A stretch of DNA of 64,000 bases, from positions 1 through 64,000 of the forward strand of contig JBAYJT010000001.1 in the NCBI GenBank assembly GCA_041664965.1, written 5' to 3'. The stretch comes from JBAYJT01 sp041664965. GTDB lineage: Bacteria > Pseudomonadota > Gammaproteobacteria > UBA9339. Below are positions 8,621 through 16,655 of this stretch, in pieces. Each line of letters opens with the position of its first letter. Position 1 is the first letter of the stretch. A program made the position numbers and the translations under genes. The notes below the pieces were generated by a model. It did no database searches. It saw nothing but the letters and a program-made list of their open reading frames with translations, and was not told where the DNA came from.

Positions 8621-8658
8621 CGTTGATTTTAAAATAGAATCTGTAGACATGTTTTTGG
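8621..8658 (-). repeat. Dispersed palindrome-headed repeat, copy 3
   Basis: On the minus strand: AAAACATGTCTACAGATTCT then TTTTAAAATCAACG. It is sandwiched between two unrelated G+C-rich palindromes in the gap upstream of tgt. Confidence 0.75.
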
Positions 8659-8662
8659 GTAG

Positions 8663-8700
8663 GTTGGGTCAAGAACGAGCTCCCCTCGTTCGGACCCAAC
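8663..8700. repeat. REP-like palindrome B
   Basis: Two nested perfect arms: GTTGGGTC (8663-8670) with GACCCAAC (8693-8700), and GAACGAG (8673-8679) with CTCGTTC (8685-8691). This is a very stable hairpin in an A+T-rich gap. There is no U-tract beside it. Confidence 0.55.
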
Positions 8701-8745
8701 ACATTTGTTAACCATTCCCACAAATTAACTCAATATTTAATCGTG

Positions 8746-9477
8746 TTATAAGGGGCTACGTAATGGATATTGAGTTAAAAAGCGCGTACTTTCAGTAACT
8801 GGCACTTGGGATCCCTGCGGCCCTACATGGTCATCTATCATCCTTTGTGCCCGTATTAGCAACTCCTGGAAATTTTCTTTTGAGCTTCGATTATGAATGG
8901 GGGCATTTGCTACAGCCTGATATAATTGATTTATTTCATGCTCACGTCTGTGCCTAGTAGGAATGCACGCAGTAGGACAACATTTAAGAGTCAACAGCGC
9001 GGACTCAGCAAGAAGAGATAAAGCGGCTGCCACTGAGAAAAAGGATGCGACTACAGTACTGCCTACTTCTTTCGTTTGAATAGAACCAATCACAGTCAAC
9101 ACACTCTCAGCTATTAAGACTGCACTAATACCAGCCCCAGCCAATGCACCTATATCAAGAGCAGACACTCCAAAAATATCTTTCTCTCTACATTTTGCAG
9201 CGCTTATTTCGATACAATCCCCTTGGTTTGAAGGATCTATTGAGAAGGACTGTCTTAGCAAGCCCAATATTTCCTCTCTATCCGCATTTAGCTGAACAAT
9301 TTCTTCTGGACTTATTTGCTGATCTTTCCATAAGCAACAACAGCCACTGTTAGTAATACTACCTGTAGCAGCTGAAGGATTTTCATTAGCTCTCCACGTA
9401 AAAGTTGGGGGATTTTCACTACTTATCAGCGAAGAAGATAATGTAGGCGAGGATGGTCTGGGGGTAAATGTTGACAT
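8746..9477 (-). CDS. Unknown protein with a central transmembrane hairpin
   Basis: 243 residues and no family recognised. A Ser/Thr/Pro-rich N-terminus (1-45) contains a CCC cluster. A polar stretch follows, then two hydrophobic segments (about 112-135 and 140-165: ALAGAGISAVLIAESVLTVI and VVASFFSVAAALSLLAESAL), then a Cys-rich turn and a helical tail. The start is preceded by GGAG (TTGGAGTAAAATT). This architecture (disordered N-terminus, membrane hairpin, no homologue) is seen in secreted effectors that target host membranes, but that is only a guess. It is a single gene flanked by repeats. Confidence 0.7.
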   Translation of the reverse strand: MSTFTPRPSSPTLSSSLISSENPPTFTWRANENPSAATGSITNSGCCCLWKDQQISPEEIVQLNADREEILGLLRQSFSIDPSNQGDCIEISAAKCREKDIFGVSALDIGALAGAGISAVLIAESVLTVIGSIQTKEVGSTVVASFFSVAAALSLLAESALLTLKCCPTACIPTRHRREHEINQLYQAVANAPIHNRSSKENFQELLIRAQRMIDDHVGPQGSQVPVTESTRFLTQYPLRSPL

Positions 9478-9582
9478 AATTTTACTCCAATAATTTGTAG
9501 CAGTTACTTATTAAAAATTTTGGCATCATAAATATATCATATCAATCTTAAGATAATATTATAGAACAACGCTTGGTCTTAA

Positions 9583-9629
9583 ATTATAACTACTTGATTT
9601 ACAAAGAAAACATGTGAACATGTTTTTTA
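9583..9629 (-). repeat. Dispersed palindrome-headed repeat, copy 4
   Basis: On the minus strand: AAAACATGTTCACATGTTTTC then TTTGTAAATCAAGTAGTTAT. In this copy the head is a nearly perfect palindrome (GAAAACATGTGAACATGTTTT on the plus strand). It abuts the hairpin downstream of fmt. Confidence 0.8.
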
Positions 9630-9683
9630 GTCGTAGGGGCTGCCCTTCACATTAAGGGCGGACACAAGACCCGCCCCTACGAC
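9630..9683. repeat. Large palindrome overlapping the fmt stop
   Basis: GTCGTAGGGGC (9630-9640) and its exact mirror GCCCCTACGAC (9673-9683) enclose an inner GCCCTT/AAGGGC pair. The right arm overlaps the last codons of fmt, so the mRNA end folds into it. A short A/U-rich run follows on the minus strand, so it could terminate the hflXKC-fmt transcript. Confidence 0.55.
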
Positions 9684-10612
9684 AAAATGATACCCACCGC
9701 AAACAAATCTTTTTTGGATTTTAAGATTTCACTGACAGGAAGGACTTTTCCGCCCGGCAATTGGATTTCTAAAAGACGCAAAACGCCTTGGCCGGTAGCA
9801 ATATCGATGCCATTTTTATCACTATGCAAAATAGTTCCAGGTTGGGTTTTGGAATTTTCGCTTAAAGGGATGGCACGAAAAATACGAATTGTTATATCAT
9901 CAACTTTAGTAAAAGCAACTGGCCAAGGATTAAGCGCTCGCACCATTTGGTCTAGTTCCACGGCGCTTTTATTCCAATCTATTAAAGCTTCTTCTTTGGA
10001 AAGTTTTTCGGCGTAAATGGCACCGCTTTCTGGCTGCTTAATCTCTTTTACTGTACCTTGTTCTATTTGGTCGAGAACCTTAAGAAGCAATGTAGCACCG
10101 AGTTTGGCTAAGTTATTTTCTAGTGTTGCCGCTGTGTCGTCTGGTTGAATAGCCATATTTTCTTGCAACAAAATATCGCCCGTATCCAAACCCTCATCCA
10201 TACGCATAATGCTGCAGCCGGTTACTTTGTCGCCAGCTAAAATGGCACGTTGAATGGGAGCAGCTCCACGCCAACGCGGCAGAAGAGAAGGATGAATATT
10301 GATACAGCCATAACGCGGTAAATTTAAAATTTCGCGCGGTAAAATCACACCATAAGCTACATCAATAAAAATATCAGACTGAAGGGCTATCAGCTTTTCT
10401 TGCTCTGCAGGATTTTTAAAATTTTCCGGCTGCAGGATTGGTAGGTTTAGAGCTAAAGTTTTCTCTTTGACTGGGCTTGGCAAAAGATGCAAACCGCGAC
10501 CTACTGGGCGATCGGGCTTGGTGTACACAGCACATATTCTATGTTTGGAAGATAAAAGATTTTCGAACGCTGGAAGAGCAAACTTAGGCGTGCCGGCAAA
10601 GATAATATTCAT
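9677..10612 (-). CDS. fmt: Methionyl-tRNA formyltransferase
   Basis: 311 residues (E. coli 315). It formylates initiator Met-tRNA with 10-formyl-THF. The start matches the family (IIFAGTPKFALPAFENLL). The catalytic block NIHPSLLPRWRGAAPIQRA carries the Asn and His, and MDEGLDTGDI carries the Asp. The C-terminal OB-fold region follows from about residue 205 (LIDWNKSA). The gene overlaps hflC by 4 bp rather than lying beside def, an unusual partner. Formyl-THF for it could come from the formate-THF ligase encoded at 44.8-46.6 kb. Confidence 0.96.
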   Translation of the reverse strand: MNIIFAGTPKFALPAFENLLSSKHRICAVYTKPDRPVGRGLHLLPSPVKEKTLALNLPILQPENFKNPAEQEKLIALQSDIFIDVAYGVILPREILNLPRYGCINIHPSLLPRWRGAAPIQRAILAGDKVTGCSIMRMDEGLDTGDILLQENMAIQPDDTAATLENNLAKLGATLLLKVLDQIEQGTVKEIKQPESGAIYAEKLSKEEALIDWNKSAVELDQMVRALNPWPVAFTKVDDITIRIFRAIPLSENSKTQPGTILHSDKNGIDIATGQGVLRLLEIQLPGGKVLPVSEILKSKKDLFAVGIILS

Positions 10613-11487
10613 CGCTTATGTTTCTCTGGTAAATTTTGCAACAAAGCTCCGCCAGATTGAAGAATCAAGACATTTCCACCGTGTAAAAATACTTGCTTAT
10701 AAGTTTCGAGTTGTTTGTACCATAAATAAAAACCTGGGCTTTGCTTATAAGCATCATTGTACATTTCCATCACTTCTGCATCTGCTTCAGAACGTATTTT
10801 ACGAGCTTCCGCTTCAGCTTTAGCAACTATGTTTTTAGCGTCCTCATCTACTTCTTTTTGCAATTTTTGCACAGAAACTTCGTCCACAGTTTGGTATTCT
10901 GTCGCCAAATCCTCATATTTTTCCTTACTTTGTTGCAAAAGAACATTTCTTTCTGTACCCAAATAATGAATATTCGTAATACCTAATGTGGCTACGGTGA
11001 TTCCCATCGCAGAAATTTTCTTACCAAGATCACCTGTCAACACCCCGGACAGGAGTTGTTTTTGATCAGCCGCCAAAGAAACACCTGAGACGTTACTCAG
11101 AACTTTTTTCATCTCCGTTTCGATTTGCGCCCGCAGCTGCAAGGGAAAAGTATTGATAGAATTGGTGCTCTTAATTTGCTGCAAATATTGATTTACATCG
11201 CTAATACTCCAATCGATGTAATAATCTAGACTAAACTTTGCTTTATCCGCAGTTTGCACCAAATCTAAGCGAAAAGCAGTAGTCTGCAAACGCAAGTCAA
11301 CTAGCTTTATTTGTTCCAACCATGGCAAAGCAAAACGTAGACCTGGTTGTAAAATTCTAACTTCTTTACTTTGATTTCTAATGTCCATAGGCAAGATAAC
11401 GCCTACCCGCCCTTCCGGAACGATATAAGAAGCAGCATAAAGCAATGCAATCAAAACGAGCAATGCAATTATTTTTGATATCTTCAT
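10609..11487 (-). CDS. hflC: HflC, SPFH-family modulator of FtsH
   Basis: 292 residues. One N-terminal TM helix (about 5-20) precedes a periplasmic SPFH/prohibitin domain (VPEGRVGVILPM onward) and a long helical region with EVDEDAKNIVAKAEAEARKI, typical of HflC. It forms the inner-membrane HflKC assembly around FtsH. The gene overlaps hflK by 4 bp and fmt by 4 bp, so the three are translationally coupled. Confidence 0.95.
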   Translation of the reverse strand: MKISKIIALLVLIALLYAASYIVPEGRVGVILPMDIRNQSKEVRILQPGLRFALPWLEQIKLVDLRLQTTAFRLDLVQTADKAKFSLDYYIDWSISDVNQYLQQIKSTNSINTFPLQLRAQIETEMKKVLSNVSGVSLAADQKQLLSGVLTGDLGKKISAMGITVATLGITNIHYLGTERNVLLQQSKEKYEDLATEYQTVDEVSVQKLQKEVDEDAKNIVAKAEAEARKIRSEADAEVMEMYNDAYKQSPGFYLWYKQLETYKQVFLHGGNVLILQSGGALLQNLPEKHKR

Positions 11488-12575
11488 CGTTGCTCTCCTA
11501 TCTTGGGATAACCAACTCGATCTGGCACGTCCTGTCTTAGATGGCTTGGAGAGAACCTTGGCGCTTCCTCCATTTTCTTAATTTTGGCAGAAACTTCGCT
11601 AGAAGTAGCAGGATTTATCTTGGCATTAGCTAAAGGATCCAATACGGCTCGATCCAAAGTAATAGAACTGCCACTTCCGCCATGCGCATCTACAACCACA
11701 ACTTTATTGTTATTACGAACACTTTCTAAGAAAGATGAATAAAGTTGCCATTTGGTAATTTCTGGCGCCTTTTTATACACGGATAACACGCTTAGGTACT
11801 CAGCTAGATTACTCTTAGCTTGCTCTAAAACTTGCTGCTTATAAGCACGCGCTGCAACAAGAGTAGCATCGCTTTGCTCTTTTGCCTGAATTAACACTTT
11901 ATCTTTATAAACCAAAACATCCGCCATACCTTTTTTCTTGACAGTTCCCATATGCAAAGCTTTTTGAAAAGCACTTGCTGTAGGAGCATCTGATGGGGGC
12001 AAAAGTTCCAAAGAAATAGCCACAATTTTACATCCGCATTGATAATTCAAAAGATCGGCAACTAACTGCTCGGCCACTCGTGCTTGCAAAACCATTTTAT
12101 TGATAGCGCTTTGCGAAATTAAATCATCTAAACTGGAAGTACTAACAACCTGGTAAATTACATTGGCAACGTCAGCTTCTATAGTTTTTACTGGGTCTGT
12201 AACGCTGAACAAATAACTATTTGGATCAACAATGCGATATTCAATTCTAGCTTTTAATAAAATTAAAACTTTATCTGCTGAAAACAGTTCTGCTTGGTAA
12301 TTTAAAACTTGATTATGTTCTACATCGACAAAATTGGCATGATCAACAAAACGAGGAATCCAATGAATTCCTGGCTCTAATGTATCTTGATATTTACCAA
12401 AACGACTCACTAGAACACGTTCGGTAGGCTCTACAACCACAACTCCTGCAACAATCCAAACGAAAAGTAAAAAAAGCAGGATTCTTCCTAAGGTAAAATA
12501 GCACCCGCGCTTCGTTTTTGGGGATTTTGCTCTTGAATCTAGATTTAGATCCAGCTTTTGTTCTTCCTTTGACAT
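11484..12575 (-). CDS. hflK: HflK, SPFH-family modulator of FtsH
   Basis: 363 residues, shorter than the E. coli protein (419), mainly in the N-terminal tail. A basic cytoplasmic start leads into a TM helix (about 29-46: ILLFLLFVWIVAGVVVV), the SPFH domain (EPTERVLVSRFGKYQDTLEPG) and a coiled region with alanine- and glutamine-rich helices. The C-terminal tail (from about 320) is charged. It is the partner of HflC. It starts 3 bp after hflX. Confidence 0.95.
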   Translation of the reverse strand: MSKEEQKLDLNLDSRAKSPKTKRGCYFTLGRILLFLLFVWIVAGVVVVEPTERVLVSRFGKYQDTLEPGIHWIPRFVDHANFVDVEHNQVLNYQAELFSADKVLILLKARIEYRIVDPNSYLFSVTDPVKTIEADVANVIYQVVSTSSLDDLISQSAINKMVLQARVAEQLVADLLNYQCGCKIVAISLELLPPSDAPTASAFQKALHMGTVKKKGMADVLVYKDKVLIQAKEQSDATLVAARAYKQQVLEQAKSNLAEYLSVLSVYKKAPEITKWQLYSSFLESVRNNNKVVVVDAHGGSGSSITLDRAVLDPLANAKINPATSSEVSAKIKKMEEAPRFSPSHLRQDVPDRVGYPKIGEQR

Positions 12576-12578
12576 AAA

Positions 12579-13844
12579 TTACTCACTGCAAATTTTGCGT
12601 AAACGTAAAAAATCCGACCTTGGCATACTTATGGAGATATGCCACTGGCCTTTTTTGTCAATCTTTTCGCTAAGTATAGCGTTCTTTTCATGAAGCAATG
12701 CTCGCAATTTTCCTTCCGCCACATCTAAAATAACATTACACTTTCTGCGCTTTTGAGATAGAAAATCTCGTATACTATTCGTCAATAACTCAATACCCAT
12801 GCCATTTTGAGCTGACATCCAAACCCGAGATGGGATCTTGTTGTCATGACAATCCACTCTTGGACTAGCATCTGGCAGTAAGTCTATTTTATTGTAAACA
12901 TACAAAATTGGCACTTCATCTGCACCAATTTCTTTTAGCACAACATCTACCGCTCGAATTTTTTCCTGATACTCTAAATCGCTCGCATCTACTACATGTA
13001 GCAATAAATCTGCTCCTAAGGTTTCTTCCAATGTAGCCCGAAAGGCATCCACCAAAGAATGCGGCAGATGCCGCACAAATCCAACTGTATCGACTAAAAT
13101 AACTTCTCCAACACCGGCCATTTCAACCCGACGCAAAGTCGGATCGAGAGTCGCAAATAATTTATTCGCCACATACGCTTCTGCTTTCGTCAACCGGTTG
13201 AAAAGCGTGGATTTTCCAGTGTTAGTATAGCCGACTAGCGCCACAGTTGGCAAGGCAGCACGCTTGCGCGCACGCCGCCCATGCTCACGCTCGGAGCGTA
13301 CTTTTCCTAAGCGTTCTTTGATAAGAGCAATGCGATCTCGTATGAGCCTACGGTCAACTTCTAACTGCGTCTCCCCTGGACCGCCTCGCATCCCAATACC
13401 GCCTCTTTGTCTTTCCAAGTGCGTCCAACCTCGCACTAAACGCGTAGCCATATGTTGCAACTGCGCTAACTCCACTTGCAACTTGCCTTCGAAACTGCGA
13501 GCGCGCTGAGCGAAAATATCTAGAATTAAACCAGTACGATCAACAACTCGACACTCACAAAGTTTCTCTAAATTGCGCTCTTGAGCTGGCGTAAGATTAT
13601 GATTAAAAATAATCAAATTAGCCTTAAATATTTTTACTGCGCTAGCGATTTCTTCAGCCTTACCTTTACCGACAAAATATTTGCTATCGGGCATAGCTCT
13701 TTTGGCCGTAATCACTGTATCTACAATAGCACCAGCAGACCGCACTAACTCTTGGCACTCGAATAAATCTTCTTGGCCAACTGCTTTGAATGCCGCATCG
13801 CTAAAATCTACGTGCACTAAAATTACTGATTCTTGGTTTTGCAT
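12579..13844 (-). CDS. hflX: HflX ribosome-associated GTPase
   Basis: 421 residues (E. coli 426). It is a stress GTPase that splits stalled ribosomes. The N-terminal HflX domain contains the RGGIGMRGGPGETQLEVDRR motif (about 143-162). The G domain has VGYTNTGKSTLF (P-loop), DTVGFVRHLP (G3) and YNKIDLL (G4). The first codons (ATGCAAAACC) lie within a long inverted repeat whose other arm supplies the same codons to the heptosyltransferase gene at 15602. No clear ribosome-binding site precedes the start. It heads hflX-hflK-hflC-fmt. Confidence 0.96.
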   Translation of the reverse strand: MQNQESVILVHVDFSDAAFKAVGQEDLFECQELVRSAGAIVDTVITAKRAMPDSKYFVGKGKAEEIASAVKIFKANLIIFNHNLTPAQERNLEKLCECRVVDRTGLILDIFAQRARSFEGKLQVELAQLQHMATRLVRGWTHLERQRGGIGMRGGPGETQLEVDRRLIRDRIALIKERLGKVRSEREHGRRARKRAALPTVALVGYTNTGKSTLFNRLTKAEAYVANKLFATLDPTLRRVEMAGVGEVILVDTVGFVRHLPHSLVDAFRATLEETLGADLLLHVVDASDLEYQEKIRAVDVVLKEIGADEVPILYVYNKIDLLPDASPRVDCHDNKIPSRVWMSAQNGMGIELLTNSIRDFLSQKRRKCNVILDVAEGKLRALLHEKNAILSEKIDKKGQWHISISMPRSDFLRLRKICSE

Positions 13845-13970
13845 AAGTTTTAAATTTAATTATAAATTGTGAATTATGAATGATGAATTGTTGAGGGGGT
13901 AGAAAAAATATAAATTCAGTTCCATTAAAATTCATAATTCATCATTTATAATTTATAATTCATAATTTTC
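13841..13970 (-). repeat. A+T-rich composite element, copy 1 (left inverted arm)
   Basis: Reads on the minus strand as copies of TTCATAATTCATCATT flanking a centre with GGAACTGAAT. It joins dispersed repeat copy 5 on one side and the hflX start codon on the other. It is the mirror of 15483-15601. The two arms match closely over roughly 170 bp when the palindrome-headed repeats are included. Confidence 0.85.
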
Positions 13971-13972
13971 CA

Positions 13973-14020
13973 AGAAAACATGTCTACACGTTTTCCTTGT
14001 AAATCAATAAGTTACAAAAA
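13973..14020 (+). repeat. Dispersed palindrome-headed repeat, copy 5
   Basis: The head GAAAACATGTCTACACGTTTTC is an imperfect palindrome. The tail is CTTGTAAATCAATAAGTTAC. It lies between divergent hflX and ihfB and forms the inner end of the left composite arm. Confidence 0.85.
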
Positions 14021-14077
14021 GAAGTGTAATTTTTGAGTTTTCCCCCATAATTTTAAATGCATAAAATAAAATTTACT

Positions 14078-14107
14078 TTTACTTTCGACCTAATTCTTTG
14101 CTATACT
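14078..14107 (+). promoter_or_regulatory. Probable sigma-70 promoter of ihfB
   Basis: TTTACT (14078-14083), an 18-nt spacer, then TATACT (14102-14107), 57 bp before the ihfB start. The -10 box is good; the -35 box is weaker. Confidence 0.5.
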
Positions 14108-14164
14108 AGTGTTTTCACAACAACTTATTGATATTTTGATAAATAATTTTTCACTGAGGCGACT

Positions 14165-14488
14165 ATGATTAAATCGGAACTTATCGACCGTATTAGCAGA
14201 AAATTTCCACAACTGCCAGAAAAGGTCGTTGCCCATAGCATCAATCACATTCTTGAAACCATGAACGATTCTCTTTCGCATGGCAAGCGCATTGAAATCC
14301 GTGATTTCGGCGGCTTTACTATGCGCTACCGAGCTGCCCGTACGGCGCACAATCCCAAAACCGGCGCCAAAGTCGTCACTGCAGCTAAACATACTCCACA
14401 TTTCAAACCGGGTAAAGAATTGCGCGAACGCGTCGACGCCAGTAAGACTAAGCCTATCAAAGAAGAAGTGGATAGCGACGAAGAGTAA
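14165..14488 (+). CDS. ihfB: Integration host factor beta subunit
   Basis: 107 residues. The HU/IHF fold is complete: KSELIDRISRKFPQLPEK at the start, GKRIEIRDFGGFTMRYR, then the DNA-minor-groove arm RTAHNPKTGAKV and PHFKPGKELRERV at the end. It fits IHF-beta better than HU because of the IEIRDFGGF and the YRA-RT pattern. A 14-residue acidic tail (KEEVDSDEE) extends beyond the usual 94 residues. It bends DNA as a heterodimer with IHF-alpha, which is not in this window. The start has GAGGCG upstream. It is convergent with rpoH. Confidence 0.93.
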   Translation: MIKSELIDRISRKFPQLPEKVVAHSINHILETMNDSLSHGKRIEIRDFGGFTMRYRAARTAHNPKTGAKVVTAAKHTPHFKPGKELRERVDASKTKPIKEEVDSDEE

Positions 14489-14506
14489 TTTTTCAGAATT
14501 ATTATC

Positions 14507-15379
14507 TTAAACTGCTTGCAACGATGGCAAAGTCTGGCGGAGTTTACGCAAGGCGCACTCTTCAATTTGGCGAATGCGCTCCACAGAAATGGAATATTTG
14601 TTGGCTAAATCTTGCAAAGTAACTTTGCCGTTTTTGAGCCAACGCTGCCTAATAATATCTTGGCTACGCGCATCTAAACTAGCTAGAGCCTTTTGAAGAT
14701 CAGTTGAATTTGTGTCAGATGAGTTTTCTTTTTCAAAGATATGCGCCGGATTGGCGGACTGATCTGTTAAGTAATTGGCTGGAGCGTTGCTGTAGTCATC
14801 ATCTTCGTCTACATTACCATCAAAAGCTAAATCACCTTGGCTAAAGCGCATTTCCATATTCGCAACTTCTTCTGGCTTCACGCGAAGGTTTTTGGCAATC
14901 GACAAAGTTTCTTGATCACTCAGTTGCCCCAAGCAACCAATTTGGTTCTTGATTTTACGTAAATTAAAAAAAAGTTTCCGTTGCGCCTTGGTCGTAGCTA
15001 TACGCACAATACGCCAATTGCGAATAATAAACTCATGGATTTCGGCTTTAATCCAATAAACCGCGAAAGAAACTAAGCGGACATTGCGGTCTGGATCGAA
15101 ATGCTTAACAGCTTTCATCAAACCAATAGTACCTTCTTGAATCAAATCCGCTTGCGCTAACCCGTAGTTAAAATAATTTTTCGCTACGTGGACAACAAAA
15201 CGTAAATGCGCCAAAACCAAGCGACGTGCAGCATCTAAGTCTCCCGTACGCCTAAATCTTGTAGCCAATTCATATTCTTCTTCTTGGCTTAACATCGGCA
15301 CTTGGTTGACCCATTGGGTGTAGGCGTCTAAACTACCAAGCGGTACCGCATGTTCTAAAATTTGCAGATTATTCTTCAT
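14507..15379 (-). CDS. rpoH: RNA polymerase sigma-32 (heat shock)
   Basis: 290 residues from ATG 15379 (E. coli 284). Region 2 contains DLIQEGTIGLMKAVKHFDP and VSFAVYWIKAEIHEFI. The RpoH box TTKAQRKLFFNLRK identifies sigma-32. Region 4 (QDIIRQRWL, SVERIRQIEECALRKLR) is present. A longer frame opens at 15547, but those 56 extra codons are a translation of the repeat element, so I chose the internal start, which gives the family N-terminus (PLGSLDAYTQWVNQVPMLSQEEE). Together with hflXKC it suggests a protein-quality-control neighbourhood. Confidence 0.95.
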   Translation of the reverse strand: MKNNLQILEHAVPLGSLDAYTQWVNQVPMLSQEEEYELATRFRRTGDLDAARRLVLAHLRFVVHVAKNYFNYGLAQADLIQEGTIGLMKAVKHFDPDRNVRLVSFAVYWIKAEIHEFIIRNWRIVRIATTKAQRKLFFNLRKIKNQIGCLGQLSDQETLSIAKNLRVKPEEVANMEMRFSQGDLAFDGNVDEDDDYSNAPANYLTDQSANPAHIFEKENSSDTNSTDLQKALASLDARSQDIIRQRWLKNGKVTLQDLANKYSISVERIRQIEECALRKLRQTLPSLQAV

Positions 15380-15431
15380 TGGACCGATGATTTTAACACA
15401 AATTTTAAAAAATGGAAGCAGAGAACCAAGA

Positions 15432-15484
15432 ATTAAAACGTAACTTATTGATTTTAAAAGAAAACACGTAGACATGTTTATGAG
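15432..15484 (-). repeat. Dispersed palindrome-headed repeat, copy 6
   Basis: On the minus strand: AAACATGTCTACGTGTTTTC, then TTTTAAAATCAATAAGTTACG. It is the mirror of copy 5 and forms the inner end of the right composite arm, just upstream of rpoH. Confidence 0.85.
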
Positions 15485-15601
15485 GAAATTATGAATTATA
15501 AATGATGAATTATGAATTTTAGTGGAACTGAATTCATGTTTTTTCACCTCCTAAACAATTCATCATTCATAATTCACAATTCATAATTAAATTTAAAACT
15601 T
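15483..15601 (+). repeat. A+T-rich composite element, copy 2 (right inverted arm)
   Basis: Consists of GAATTATGAATTATAAATGA-type units, a centre with AGTGGAACTGAATTCATG, then AATTCATCATTCATAATTCA units. It is the inverted partner of 13841-13970 and runs into the ATGCAAAACC start of the heptosyltransferase gene. Confidence 0.85.
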
Positions 15602-16639
15602 ATGCAAAACCCTGACAAAATCTTAATAATCTCCCCCACTTGGGTCGGAGACCTGGTGATGGCTCAAGCGTTGTTTAAATTACTGAAACAGCGTACGCCT
15701 AGGCCAACAATCCATGTATTAGCCCAAGAACATCTGCATCCCTTACTAAATCACATGCCGGAAGTAGATTACAGCTTAGTTTTACCATTTAAATCTGGTG
15801 AACTAGCACTACGCCGGCGCTACAAATTAGCCCAATTTATTGCCGAAGAAGGCTATACACAAGCTATTATTCTGCCTAATTCTTGGAAGTCTGCTTTGAT
15901 TCCATTTTGGGCCAAAATACCGCGCCGCACTGGTTGGCGCGGCGAGATGCGCTATGGTTTAGTCAATGATTTACGCATTTTAAATAAAAAGAAAATTCCG
16001 CTCATGGTTGATCGCTTTTTGGCTTTAGGTTTAGACAAAGATATTCCCTTGCCTAAAGAGCTTCCCAGACCTTTGTTACAAATATCGCCCATGGATAGAG
16101 CGCAAATAGCGCACATATTGGGTTTTAGCGATATTTTAACAAAAGAAAAACCGATTTTAGTGCTTTGTCCTGGCGCGGAATATGGTCCCGCTAAGCGCTG
16201 GCCAGAAAAATACTTTGCCGAACTGGCCAAAATCAAAGCCAACGAAGGCTGGACTATTATATTGCTAGGTGGAGCCAAAGATGAAGCCATTTCCGCTTCT
16301 ATCCAAGAAAAATCTGGCAATGTTTGCCTAGATCTCACTGGCCAAACTGACCTTGGTGGAGCGGCCAATATAATGTCTATGGCGACCGCCATTGTCACCA
16401 ATGATTCGGGACCTATGCACGTAGGAGCAGCATTAAATCGCCCCTTAATCGCCATTTACGGCTCTTCTACGCCTAAATTTACACCGCCTCTTAGCGATAA
16501 AGCCCACATTCTCTCCCTAAGTCTATCCTGCAGTCCCTGTTTTAAAAGAACCTGCCCTCTTGGACATTTAAATTGCCTACAGAACCTCACGCCAGATATG
16601 GTTTCGATAGAGCTTAAGAAAATTATGAATCGTGAATAA
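15602..16639 (+). CDS. waaF: ADP-heptose:LPS heptosyltransferase (GT9 family, WaaF-like)
   Basis: 345 residues. It transfers L,D-heptose to the inner core of lipopolysaccharide at the cytoplasmic face. The N-terminus ILIISPTWVGDLVMAQALF carries the W-x-GD loop. The C-terminal half has LCPGAEYGPAKRWPEKYFAEL and the donor-binding NDSGPMHVGAALNRPLIAIYGSS motif. A Cys-rich end (SCSPCFKRTCPLG) is typical of WaaF. The start codon sits at the end of the right composite repeat, so its promoter and leader are repeat-derived. A role in inner core synthesis implies a Gram-negative LPS; whether it is heptosyltransferase II specifically is likely but not certain. Confidence 0.88.
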   Translation: MQNPDKILIISPTWVGDLVMAQALFKLLKQRTPRPTIHVLAQEHLHPLLNHMPEVDYSLVLPFKSGELALRRRYKLAQFIAEEGYTQAIILPNSWKSALIPFWAKIPRRTGWRGEMRYGLVNDLRILNKKKIPLMVDRFLALGLDKDIPLPKELPRPLLQISPMDRAQIAHILGFSDILTKEKPILVLCPGAEYGPAKRWPEKYFAELAKIKANEGWTIILLGGAKDEAISASIQEKSGNVCLDLTGQTDLGGAANIMSMATAIVTNDSGPMHVGAALNRPLIAIYGSSTPKFTPPLSDKAHILSLSLSCSPCFKRTCPLGHLNCLQNLTPDMVSIELKKIMNRE

Positions 16640-16655
16640 TCAATAACTGTAAAAA

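Noticed and set aside
10467..10986. Plus-strand open frames over fmt and hflC
   Set aside because: Antisense shadows of well-supported genes; no ribosome-binding sites or family motifs.
15380..15547. 56-codon N-terminal extension of RpoH
   Set aside because: It reads through repeat copy 6 and the composite element; the RpoH family N-terminus begins at ATG 15379.
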